Source of the DNA: an uncultured Gammaproteobacteria bacterium
Lineage (GTDB): Bacteria; Pseudomonadota; Gammaproteobacteria; SZUA-140
DNA length: 43,426 nucleotides
Direction: 5' to 3'
Assembly (NCBI GenBank): GCA_945787155.1
Contig: CALZHD010000021.1
Location: 1-43,426 of the forward strand
The stretch's first letter is position 1, and the number at the start of each line of letters is the position of its first letter. The translations under genes were made by a program, and so were the position numbers. The notes under the pieces were generated by a model that searched no databases, was not told the DNA's origin, and worked only from the letters and a program-made list of their open reading frames with translations. Of the stretch, positions 30,174-38,567 are shown piece by piece.

Positions 30174-30587
30174 ATGTATAAAGATAAAAATCGCAGACAA
30201 TACGCACGCTATCGTACTCAGCAGCTTTTCATTGAAGTGAAAGTGCCTGGGGTTGACCGGCACCCTGATCGAGTCAAAGGGATTGATTTCAACGCGCATG
30301 GACTGGCCTTTATTGTCAGCGCACAGCAATTTGATATCGGTGAGCAACTGGAACTCAACATCAGACTGGAGAAAATACACCTTACCCAGCTCATCGCTGA
30401 GGTGCGCAATATTCAGGATGATCGCTATGGGGTTAAGTTTGTTTTCACTGCGGAGCATATGAAAACAGCGGCGGTACTGGATGGCCTTGAAGAGATTGCC
30501 AGGATCCTCAACGCCTCCCACACGGCTGTCGTTGATACTGGATTGCGTAAAACGAAAAAACGCGACCGTTTCAGCGATAAGTGGTAG
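30171..30587 (+). CDS. PilZ domain protein
   Basis: RRQYARYRTQQLFIEVKV...GIDFNAHGLAFIVS...FDIGEQLELNIRL...VRNIQDDRYGVKFVF. Confidence 0.85.
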   Translation: MMYKDKNRRQYARYRTQQLFIEVKVPGVDRHPDRVKGIDFNAHGLAFIVSAQQFDIGEQLELNIRLEKIHLTQLIAEVRNIQDDRYGVKFVFTAEHMKTAAVLDGLEEIARILNASHTAVVDTGLRKTKKRDRFSDKW

Positions 30588-30650
30588 CTAATCGGGATCG
30601 GCTTACAGCTGATACTGGTATGATCTCAGTTCCCTTAATGGAGAATTGCT

Positions 30651-31145
30651 ATGTGGATTGAGATCATTTTTTTACTTATTTTCAGCATTGGCGTCGTGGG
30701 TTTAATCACTTCCCGTGCAGTAGACACTCACATTGAGATCAACGCGTCGGCTGAAGAGATCTGGCGTGTGCTCACCGATTTTCAGGCTTACGGTGAATGG
30801 AACCCTTTTATCGTGGCGATTACAGGTCCTGTTGAGGCGGATAAACAAATTTCTGTTACGATTAAACTGCCTGTTGGTTTGAAGATGGATTTCAAACTGT
30901 TGTTGCAGCAGTTGAATCCAAGCAGAGAGATGATATGGATCGGTACAACACTTGCCCGAAATATACTGGATGGTCGACATTACTTTGTCATTGAGTCGAT
31001 ATCGGATAACAAGGTTAAGTTCTCTCAAGGCGAGAGTTATCGAGGTGTGTTGCTTTACTTTTGTTGGCCCTTCATCCAGTGGAGTGTTTCTAAAAGCTTT
31101 GCTGACATGAATCATGCATTAAAGCGAAGGGCTGAGAATGGTTAG
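30651..31145 (+). CDS. SRPBCC domain-containing membrane-anchored protein
   Basis: N-terminal TM; HIEINASAEEIWRVLTDFQAYGEWNPFI. Confidence 0.85.
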   Translation: MWIEIIFLLIFSIGVVGLITSRAVDTHIEINASAEEIWRVLTDFQAYGEWNPFIVAITGPVEADKQISVTIKLPVGLKMDFKLLLQQLNPSREMIWIGTTLARNILDGRHYFVIESISDNKVKFSQGESYRGVLLYFCWPFIQWSVSKSFADMNHALKRRAENG

Positions 31146-31291
31146 GTCCGGGAAAGGGGAAAGGGGAAAAGCGGCTGGCGCCTTTTCAATAGTATATGAG
31201 GAGTGCTGATGTCTCTATCGTTGGCTTGAAGCTGGAGAATTGAAAGATTAAAGAAGGTAACGACGCACGGTGGTGCGATTGATGTATGAGA

Positions 31292-31325
31292 AAGGCCTCG
31301 GGTGCTCATCACCCGAGGCCTTTTT
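31292..31325. terminator. Bidirectional-type rho-independent terminator
   Basis: AGGCCTCGGGTG-CTCAT-CACCCGAGGCCT with T6 on the + strand and A-run on the other side. Confidence 0.9.
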
Positions 31326-31327
31326 TA

Positions 31328-31705
31328 TTAATGCATTGCGTGCAGTTTATGTTTGTCGTCTGAACTTGCTTTGTGGTTGAGGTTAAGCAGGATGTTGGCC
31401 AGTTCGCGCTCGTTTTCTGAAGCGCTGGAGTCTTTGGCGATTTTTTTCAGTTTTGCTTTATCACTACCACTCACTTTATGGTCCAGGTTGATCATCGCCT
31501 GCGCCAATGCTTGGGCATGTGCTGAGGCGTGGCTGTCATCGATAATCATCTGTAGCTGTTTCTTTTCAGCACTACTGGGGTGATGGTTGAGGCCTGCCAG
31601 GATGGATGCCATGGTTTTGATTCCGCCATGACCTTCACCTGCCACTGCGGCGTGGGATGCGAAGATCATCAGGAAAGCCAGGGATAAGCCGAGTTTTCTG
31701 GTCAT
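31328..31705 (-). CDS. Small exported protein with three ~35-aa repeats
   Basis: Signal peptide (LSLAFLMIFASHAAVAG) then MASILAGLNHHPSSAEKKQLQMI / LAQAMINLDHKVSGSDKAKLKKI / LANILLNLNHKASSDDKHKLHAM. Confidence 0.85.
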   Translation of the reverse strand: MTRKLGLSLAFLMIFASHAAVAGEGHGGIKTMASILAGLNHHPSSAEKKQLQMIIDDSHASAHAQALAQAMINLDHKVSGSDKAKLKKIAKDSSASENERELANILLNLNHKASSDDKHKLHAMH

Positions 31706-31850
31706 GATTGAATACCTCCTTTTTTACTGAGTGACATAGTTAGAATGGCTAACTATAGCGTTTGCATAGGGTTTTGGGTACGGATTTATAACCCTTCAAA
31801 TAATGTAATTACTTTCTAGTTACTTTTCAGTCAATTCCAGAGATTAGATA

Positions 31851-32316
31851 CTATTGGATTAAAAAAGTTCGACATCGCGCTTCATTTTCTTTCTCTATTT
31901 TTACGGCCTCTTTTAACACTTCGTCGGCCGACCTCCCTGAGAGAATCGCATCGAACATTCTTTGGTCGGCATCGAGTGTGTCTTTAGATTTGATCATCTT
32001 CTGTAGGCACTCCATTCATAGGGGCTATAGGCGTGCTTCAAGCCAGAGATGATTTCAGAGAGCGATTTCAGGAACATCGAGATGTGATTCAGGCGTTGGG
32101 TGAGTTTGTCATAAAACTGAAGGCCATAATGGCTGATTGCACCTTCTCATCGACTGCCTGACAGTTGTTGAGGATCGTGTCATGAGGCGCCTCTTTGGGC
32201 AGATCCTTCTCCGAGATCAATTTGACGTAATAATCTTCACGGGCGGCACCGCTTTGAAATCCATAAGGCGCTAAACAGGCGCTGGGTGTTCGCTGAATCT
32301 TGCACCCAAAGGGCAT
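31851..32316 (-). pseudogene. Multiply frameshifted conserved hypothetical gene
   Basis: Successive minus-strand frames join into ...NNCQAVDEKVQSAIMAF / FYDKLTQRLNHISMFLKSLSEIISGLKHAYSPYEW / CLQKMIKSKDTLDADQRMFDAILSGRSADEVLKEAVKIEKENE / KRDVELF*. Confidence 0.7.
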
Positions 32317-32535
32317 AACAGATTTGAATATTTTAGATCAGAACCTGCTTCGTTTAGCGTAAAACAGCGGTTTCCTAGATTTTCTCCACTCGACTGGTGT
32401 GATCCGCTATAATCGGCTGCTTTATCCTGTGCCCTGGGCTTTGGCGCCGTGTTACTAAGGTGTCTCGATGGCGATCGGCCTGGTGGGCGGGTTTTGGTCA
32501 ATATTTTTGTATTTCTGGCTTTGTAGGATGGTGTT

Positions 32536-33786
32536 ATGAGTGATGCTGTATTGGGGATTGATTTTACACTGGGTTATTACAGTAGTGATCGTAAAACCGG
32601 TAAGGTATGTGTGGTTAAACGGCGCAATGGCGAGATTACCATCAACTGTCTCGGCGTGGAGCCAGAGAGCGGCCTTGAAAAGGCGCTGAAGCCGATTTTT
32701 GTCGGCCTGACTGAAGAGCATCGTTTTATTCTGCTTGATCCTGAGACCAAGTCGATTCGTATTCAGGGCAATTTTCCGGTCGATGCCTTTCCTGCCCATA
32801 TCTATAGTGATCCTAATTCAAATTGTGACTGGTTCATGAACGATGGCGATAAGGAGAGCGGTAACGACACGGTCAATTGTGGCGATATGGGTTCATCGGT
32901 GATGGTGATCGAAAATACCGCCAGCGTTTCGGCAAAACACCTCGCGACCGTTTGCGTTGGCCGTGGCCACCACCAGGCCTGTTTTGTCTCTCCATCTGAG
33001 CAGTCCCCCAATGTGCCTCATACCGCTTACATTAGTAACCTGAAAGATGGCACGGTGTCAGCGATTGGTAATGCCCCTGACAATGAAGCGACCTACCTTA
33101 AAGTGATCGCGACCATCGATCTGTGTGAGGCTGACAAAGAAAAGGATGGCCGCAGTGCGGCGCCCTGTAACGCCTTTCCTCACGGTCTGGTCTATTCGAA
33201 GATTTCAGGGAAGCTCTACAATCTGAATAACGGCTACGGCACGATTGCGGTGATTGACCCCGCGACCAATGAAATTGAGGAACGTATTGCGTTCAAAGGC
33301 CACAGCAATCTGTTTGTGACACCTTGCGGGCGGTATATCTTTGGGCGCGGCGCAGACCGTAAGTCGGACCCTGAGCATGTGGTGGCAAAGCTAACGGTGC
33401 TGGATGCAGCGACACATAAGGTGCTGGATTCGGTCGACCTGCCGGATATCTACATCAGTAAATATTACTTTAACCGCGATGGTAGCAAGCTCTATTTGAC
33501 GACCAGCAGTTCTGGTAGCCCGGAGCAGCTGGCTAACCTCAAGAGTGATGCATTATTGATTTTTGATCTGACCAGGCTGCCTAAGATTACTTTGGCCGCT
33601 GAGCTTGCACTTGGTTCATCATCGGGATCGCTCGCTTTTCATGGTGAGGGTGATACCACGCAGCTGGTATTTTCATCTAACTCTGAAGCGGGCGCGCTGG
33701 TGATGATTGATGGCGACGACGATGCAGTGCTGGAGACGATCACGGTGACGGAGGGAGAACCACATTCTCGAGTGTGGTTGGCCTAA
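32536..33786 (+). CDS. YVTN-like beta-propeller protein, function unknown
   Basis: 416 aa with propeller-blade repeats (GTIAVIDPATNEIEERIAFKGHSNLFVTPCGRYIFG; AKLTVLDAATHKVLDSVDLPDIYISKYYFNRDGSKLYLTTSS). Confidence 0.78.
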   Translation: MSDAVLGIDFTLGYYSSDRKTGKVCVVKRRNGEITINCLGVEPESGLEKALKPIFVGLTEEHRFILLDPETKSIRIQGNFPVDAFPAHIYSDPNSNCDWFMNDGDKESGNDTVNCGDMGSSVMVIENTASVSAKHLATVCVGRGHHQACFVSPSEQSPNVPHTAYISNLKDGTVSAIGNAPDNEATYLKVIATIDLCEADKEKDGRSAAPCNAFPHGLVYSKISGKLYNLNNGYGTIAVIDPATNEIEERIAFKGHSNLFVTPCGRYIFGRGADRKSDPEHVVAKLTVLDAATHKVLDSVDLPDIYISKYYFNRDGSKLYLTTSSSGSPEQLANLKSDALLIFDLTRLPKITLAAELALGSSSGSLAFHGEGDTTQLVFSSNSEAGALVMIDGDDDAVLETITVTEGEPHSRVWLA

Positions 33787-33889
33787 GCAAGCGCCAGGGA
33801 CCTTCTGATTAGGGATCTTCTGATTATGTTTTGTCTCCTGCGAGTTTTCATTGGAGATGTTTTTTTATAAACAATGGTGATTGAATATT

Positions 33890-34093
33890 ATGAACGTAGC
33901 GATTTACTGTATTGGCGCATTTGCGATTATCGTCTTGTTGATCGAGTTGTCCTCTGGCGCGGTCAGTAGTGGGGTGGGGCTGGGTCTGGCTATCCTGTTG
34001 GTGATCGTGGTGCCTTTCTTTCTGGCAGTGAAGATCGGAAAAAAAGAGCGCGCAGAGCGAGCGGCACGTGAAGAAGAGGAAGCGGGTAAATAA
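33890..34093 (+). CDS. Small two-TM membrane protein
   Basis: MNVAIYCIGAFAIIVLLIELSSGAVSSGVGLGLAILLVIVVPFFLAVKIGKKERAERAAREEEEAGK. Confidence 0.6.
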   Translation: MNVAIYCIGAFAIIVLLIELSSGAVSSGVGLGLAILLVIVVPFFLAVKIGKKERAERAAREEEEAGK

Positions 34094-34267
34094 CTTCTCT
34101 GTTGGATTGGCGAGTGATCCCTCTGTTATTTGAGGCTGATCGCTTGCCTGTTTGGATGCACTATTGATTTGATTTGCCTTGATCAAGTTAATGTGATCTC
34201 TAGATATTACGGCTTATATTTTTGTTATATATAGTCTTTGTTTAATTTAAGTGTTGAACCCTCTAAG

Positions 34268-35581
34268 ATGAAGTCAACTGAACTGCTTGCTCCTGCGGGC
34301 ACCCTGAAAAATCTGCAATATGCGATCGGCTACGGGGCTGATGCGGTTTATGCCGGCATGCCGCGCTATAGTCTGCGGGTGCGCAATAACGACTTCAGCA
34401 ATGTCGAAACCCTCGCGAGCGGCATTGACACTGTCCATGCCGCGGGTAAGCGTTTTTATCTTGCCTGTAATGTGCTGCCGCACAACAGTAAGGTGAAAAC
34501 CTTTATGGACGATATCAAAGCAGTGGTTGAGCTTAACCCTGATGCGTTGATCATGGCAGACCCGGGGCTGATCATGCAGGTGCGCGAACGCTGGCCTGAC
34601 CTGCCTGTGCATCTCTCGGTGCAGGCCAATACCGTGAATTACGCCGGGGTGAAGTTCTGGCAATCGCTGGGATTGAAGCGCATCATTTTGTCACGTGAAC
34701 TGTCACTCGATGAGATCGAAGAGATTCGTCAGCAGTGCCCCGATATGGAGCTGGAGGTGTTTGTCCACGGCGCGCTCTGTATCGCTTATTCGGGGCGTTG
34801 TCTGCTCTCTGGTTATTTCAATCGCCGCGATGCCAATCAGGGGACCTGCACTAACTCGTGTCGTTGGCAATATGATGTCAAGGATGCAAAGGTCGATATC
34901 ACGGGTGATACAGTTGCCCTTGCTCAACCTGAACCGCAAGGTGCAGCGGCTGAGGAGCAGGTCTATCTGCTGGAACAGGCCGAGCGCCCTGGTGAATTGA
35001 TGCCGATCGAGGAGGATGAGCACGGCACTTACATCATGAATTCTAAGGATCTGCGTGCGGTTGAGCATGTCGAGCGCCTGGTGAAGATGGGTATCGATAG
35101 TCTCAAGATTGAAGGTCGTACCAAATCCCATTATTACGTCGCGCGTACTGCGCAGACCTATCGCCATGCGATCGATGATGCGCTTGCGGGTCGCGCCTTT
35201 GATGAGCGTCATCTCGGCGTGCTCGAAAACCTCGCCAGTCGTGGTTACACCGATGGCTTTTTTAAACGCCACCACAGCGAGGAATATCAGAACTACATGC
35301 AGAATCATTCCGACAGTCTGCAACAACGGTATGTCGGCGAGATTACCCACTACAACGCGGCCGAAGAAGTGGCGGAGGTGGAGGTGAAAAATAAATTTGC
35401 AGTGGGTGATGAGCTGGAATTGATTTTGCCTGAGGGTGGCCGCACGTTTACCCTTGCTGAAATGCGCAAAGAAAATGGTGATCTCATCGATGAGGTGCCT
35501 GGTAGTGGCTACCGAGTAAGGATTCCGCTGCCCAATGAGGGCATTGATTATGGGCTGGGGTTGCTGGCTAAGAATTTGTGA
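34268..35581 (+). CDS. trhP: tRNA 5-hydroxyuridine synthesis protein TrhP/YegQ (peptidase U32 family)
   Basis: ELLAPAGTLKNLQYAIGYGADAVYAGMPRYSLR; VFVHGALCIAYSGRCLLSGYFNRRDANQGTCTNSCRW; start placed at MKSTELLAPAG. Confidence 0.93.
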   Translation: MKSTELLAPAGTLKNLQYAIGYGADAVYAGMPRYSLRVRNNDFSNVETLASGIDTVHAAGKRFYLACNVLPHNSKVKTFMDDIKAVVELNPDALIMADPGLIMQVRERWPDLPVHLSVQANTVNYAGVKFWQSLGLKRIILSRELSLDEIEEIRQQCPDMELEVFVHGALCIAYSGRCLLSGYFNRRDANQGTCTNSCRWQYDVKDAKVDITGDTVALAQPEPQGAAAEEQVYLLEQAERPGELMPIEEDEHGTYIMNSKDLRAVEHVERLVKMGIDSLKIEGRTKSHYYVARTAQTYRHAIDDALAGRAFDERHLGVLENLASRGYTDGFFKRHHSEEYQNYMQNHSDSLQQRYVGEITHYNAAEEVAEVEVKNKFAVGDELELILPEGGRTFTLAEMRKENGDLIDEVPGSGYRVRIPLPNEGIDYGLGLLAKNL

Positions 35582-35586
35582 ATTGA

Positions 35587-36630
35587 TTGATGTCGCTGTT
35601 GTCTTTTGCTTTGGGATTATTACTGTCACTGTTGAGCGTGAATGCATTTTCAGCCGAACGCCCACAAGATCATCTGCATTCAGATAAACAGTGTATTAGT
35701 TGCCACAAGGAAGGTATCGCTGAGCTGGTAAAGGTGTTGACGCAACCGCAGGGTAGTTGTACGCAATGCCATACCGAACAGCAGATTAAAGCGGGTGATT
35801 TTTCATCTGCGCTGCCATTGAGTGATGAAGAGGGCGTTGACTCAGCGCTCAAACTGAGTGCCGATGCTGGCATGGTATTGCCGCTTTACTATGCCCAGTC
35901 GCGTATTGGCGCGGCTCCTAATGAGATGGTCGAGATCCCGGCGGGGGCATTTATGATGGGCACCAATGGCCGTCTTCCCGATGAGGGGCCGCTGCATGAG
36001 GTCTATCTTGATGGCTATCAGATCGACAAGTATGAAGTGACCAATCTCCAGTACGAAGCCTATATTAAAGCAGCGAATAAACGTTCCCCCGCGCATTTCA
36101 GAAATCGTACTTACCCTGAAGGCAAAGCGGATCACCCTGTCACGTTCGTTGGCTGGGATGATGCCGTCGCCTATTGTGAATGGGTGGGGAAACGTCTGCC
36201 TAGCGACCAGGAGTGGGAAAAGGCAGCGCGTAGTAGTGATGGCCGCACCTATCCGTGGGGCGACGTGTTTGATCCCAAAAAGAGTAACAATCCGGTGCGT
36301 TGGCGCGCAGCGGGAGAGAGCGGTGATACCACGCCGGTGGGCGCATTTGCGAAGGGCGTGAGCGTGTATGGATTGTACGACACCTCGGGTAACGTCTGGG
36401 AGTGGACCGCTTCCTGGTACGCGCCGTATCCGGGCAATGAAGTTGCTTCAGAGAGTTATGGTGAGCGATATAAGACCCTCAAGGGTGGCTCATGGTTTGA
36501 TTGTTCATTTTATAAATGTGGCATCTCGGCACCGTTGTTCAATCGTGCCTTTTTTACCAAGCGCACCAAAAACGATACCTTTGGTTTTCGTTGTGCAAAA
36601 GATGTGATGGCATCAGGAGTGGGGGAGTGA
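35587..36630 (+). CDS. Exported diheme c-type / SUMF1 (formylglycine-generating enzyme-like) fusion
   Basis: Signal peptide; CISCH and CTQCH heme-binding motifs; SUMF1 motifs EIPAGAFMMGTNGRLPDEGPLHEVYLDGYQIDKYEVTN, CEWVGKRLPSDQEWEKAAR, GNVWEWTASWY, KGGSWFDCSFYKCG, GFRCAKD. Confidence 0.9.
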   Translation: MMSLLSFALGLLLSLLSVNAFSAERPQDHLHSDKQCISCHKEGIAELVKVLTQPQGSCTQCHTEQQIKAGDFSSALPLSDEEGVDSALKLSADAGMVLPLYYAQSRIGAAPNEMVEIPAGAFMMGTNGRLPDEGPLHEVYLDGYQIDKYEVTNLQYEAYIKAANKRSPAHFRNRTYPEGKADHPVTFVGWDDAVAYCEWVGKRLPSDQEWEKAARSSDGRTYPWGDVFDPKKSNNPVRWRAAGESGDTTPVGAFAKGVSVYGLYDTSGNVWEWTASWYAPYPGNEVASESYGERYKTLKGGSWFDCSFYKCGISAPLFNRAFFTKRTKNDTFGFRCAKDVMASGVGE

Positions 36631-37712
36631 TGTACAGAATAAAGTGGTGGCTGTTGATATTGGCCAGTGGCGGTCTGATGGCGTGCGATAAAAATCCGGG
36701 ACTGGATTCTGCTGAATCAGTGGCAGCCAATAAGCCAACGAGTGCGGCGACAGCCACGATGGCCAATCAGCCAAAACGCGCTGCCAAAAAAGCACCGCAA
36801 GATATGCTCAGTGAGGAAGAGTTACAGCTAGGTAAGGCCTCACCTACTACCATCGCGATCTCAATGGTGACGGTGCCTGCGGGTGAATTTATCATGGGCA
36901 GTAATAAAGTCGATGATGAGGGGTTGCAGGAGCGTTACGGTTTTTCCACGCCGTTGTTTGTCAATGAGCATCCAGAGCATAAACGCAAACTGGGTGCGTT
37001 CATGATCGATACCTATGAAACCAGCAATGCAGAATATAAGGAATTTATTCTCTCTACCGACCGCCTGTTGCCTTTTTTATGGGGCCAGAATGGCTATGGT
37101 TTGACCATGGAAGAGGCGAGGCGTATGGCGCTTACGCGCCTGCGTGAGATCGCCGCCAATGATTTTAAGCTCGATATGGACACCCGCGTGATGGAACGTG
37201 AGGCGCTGATGGCTGCGATGGTCGAGGCGCAAAAGAAGCTGGATCTGCTGCCGGTGACCAATGTGATCTGGCAGGAGGCGCTGATCTATTGTCAGTGGCG
37301 GGGTAAACGTCTGCCGCGTGAAGCCGAGTGGGAGCGCGCAGCCCGTGGCAGCGATGGGCGTGAATATCCATGGGGTAATCAGTGGGATGTGACGATTACC
37401 AATACCGGTGATGACTCTGACTGGGAGGAGGGGATTGCCCCGATTGGCGCTTATCCCGGCAATAAATCTCCGGATGGCGCGTTCGATATGGCGGGGAATG
37501 TGTGGGAATGGGTCGCTGACTGGTATCAGCCATATGAAGGCTCAGACTATCAGAGCGACCTTTTTGGAGAGAAAAACAAGGTGATTCGTGGTGGCGGCGG
37601 TGGTGTAGGACATTATGCATTGAGTATGTTTTTCCGTGGCGCGGCACGCCAGTTTGCCGAGGTGGAACTACGTTCGGAAGATGTCGGTTTTCGTTGCGCG
37701 AGGGATATTTAG
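36630..37712 (+). CDS. SUMF1-domain lipoprotein
   Basis: Lipobox GGLMACDKN; TVPAGEFIMGSNKVDDEG, YCQWRGKRLPREAEWERAARGSDGREYPWGNQWD, AGNVWEWVADWY, GFRCARDI; ATG overlaps the upstream TGA. Confidence 0.9.
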   Translation: MYRIKWWLLILASGGLMACDKNPGLDSAESVAANKPTSAATATMANQPKRAAKKAPQDMLSEEELQLGKASPTTIAISMVTVPAGEFIMGSNKVDDEGLQERYGFSTPLFVNEHPEHKRKLGAFMIDTYETSNAEYKEFILSTDRLLPFLWGQNGYGLTMEEARRMALTRLREIAANDFKLDMDTRVMEREALMAAMVEAQKKLDLLPVTNVIWQEALIYCQWRGKRLPREAEWERAARGSDGREYPWGNQWDVTITNTGDDSDWEEGIAPIGAYPGNKSPDGAFDMAGNVWEWVADWYQPYEGSDYQSDLFGEKNKVIRGGGGGVGHYALSMFFRGAARQFAEVELRSEDVGFRCARDI

Positions 37713-37987
37713 TACTATTTGATCGATTGTCGGTTTTATCGGGTTAGTTTCTCTAATTTATTGAAATGACAGGTGTGATGAGAACAATATCGCTGGATGA
37801 GTTATTGATAAAAAGGGTATTCATCCATATAATACCCCACGTGCAGCGAACTGCTGCTGTTAGATATGGGTTTGAGTAAGTGGTAATGTATGTAAGTTGT
37901 TGATTATACATTGGTATGTAGCCGCTTTGTTGATCGAGCGGCATTTTGATGTCGTGTGGGTTGGCATCAGACAGAAGATTTTTGAAA

Positions 37988-38013
37988 GTGGGCCTTGTGC
38001 CCATTTTTTGTTT
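37988..38013 (+). promoter_or_regulatory. Hairpin plus U-tract in the rimP-nusA-infB leader (putative terminator/attenuator)
   Basis: TGGGC-CTTGT-GCCCA followed by TTTTTTG, about 35 bp upstream of the rimP start. Confidence 0.6.
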
Positions 38014-38042
38014 TTAGGCCTTTTATTAGGTATGGCGGAGAG

Positions 38043-38504
38043 ATGGCGGGTCGAGCGCACACAAAATTAGAGGAGCTCTTGAGCCCAGTGGTGGACTCTC
38101 TGGGTTATGAATTTGTCGGGCTGGAGTATTTGCCACAGGGGAAGCACTCGCTGTTGCGTATCTATATAGATAAGCCGGAAGGCATCACGGTTGATGACTG
38201 TGGTGCCGTGAGCCACCAGATAAGCGGTGTGCTGGAAGTTGAAGACCCGATTAGCGGCCACTATGTGCTGGAGGTTTCTTCACCCGGGATCGATAGGCCG
38301 CTGTTTAAATTCGAGGATTTTGAGCGATTTAGCGGCAATAATGTGCAGATCAGGCTGCAAATACCGTTAGAGGGTCGACGTAATTTTAAAGGGTTGCTGC
38401 AGGGAGTGCAGGCAGATGATCAACTGGTGGTGCTGGAGGTCGATGATGAGATCGTCAGCCTGCCATGGGACAGGATAGAAAAGGCCCGCTTGATTGTGGA
38501 ATAA
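38043..38504 (+). CDS. rimP: Ribosome maturation factor RimP
   Basis: LEELLSPVVDSLGYEFVGLEYLPQGKHSLLRIYIDKPEGITVDDCGAVSHQISGVLEVEDPISGHYVLEVSSPGIDRPL. Confidence 0.95.
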   Translation: MAGRAHTKLEELLSPVVDSLGYEFVGLEYLPQGKHSLLRIYIDKPEGITVDDCGAVSHQISGVLEVEDPISGHYVLEVSSPGIDRPLFKFEDFERFSGNNVQIRLQIPLEGRRNFKGLLQGVQADDQLVVLEVDDEIVSLPWDRIEKARLIVE

Positions 38505-38567
38505 AGGATCAGCAGAATATTGGTATCGGCATGCTTGCCAGTACCGGGATTGAGATAGAGGCAGTAT

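Noticed and set aside
31148-31176. G-tract run GGGAAAGGGGAAAGGGGAAAAGCGG as a G-quadruplex
   Set aside because: Only three runs of three or more G; a fourth tract is missing, so a canonical intramolecular quadruplex is not supported.
34703-35665. 320-aa minus-strand ORF antisense to trhP
   Set aside because: Lies fully over a strongly supported U32-family gene; composition and lack of recognisable motifs point to a shadow ORF from codon bias.
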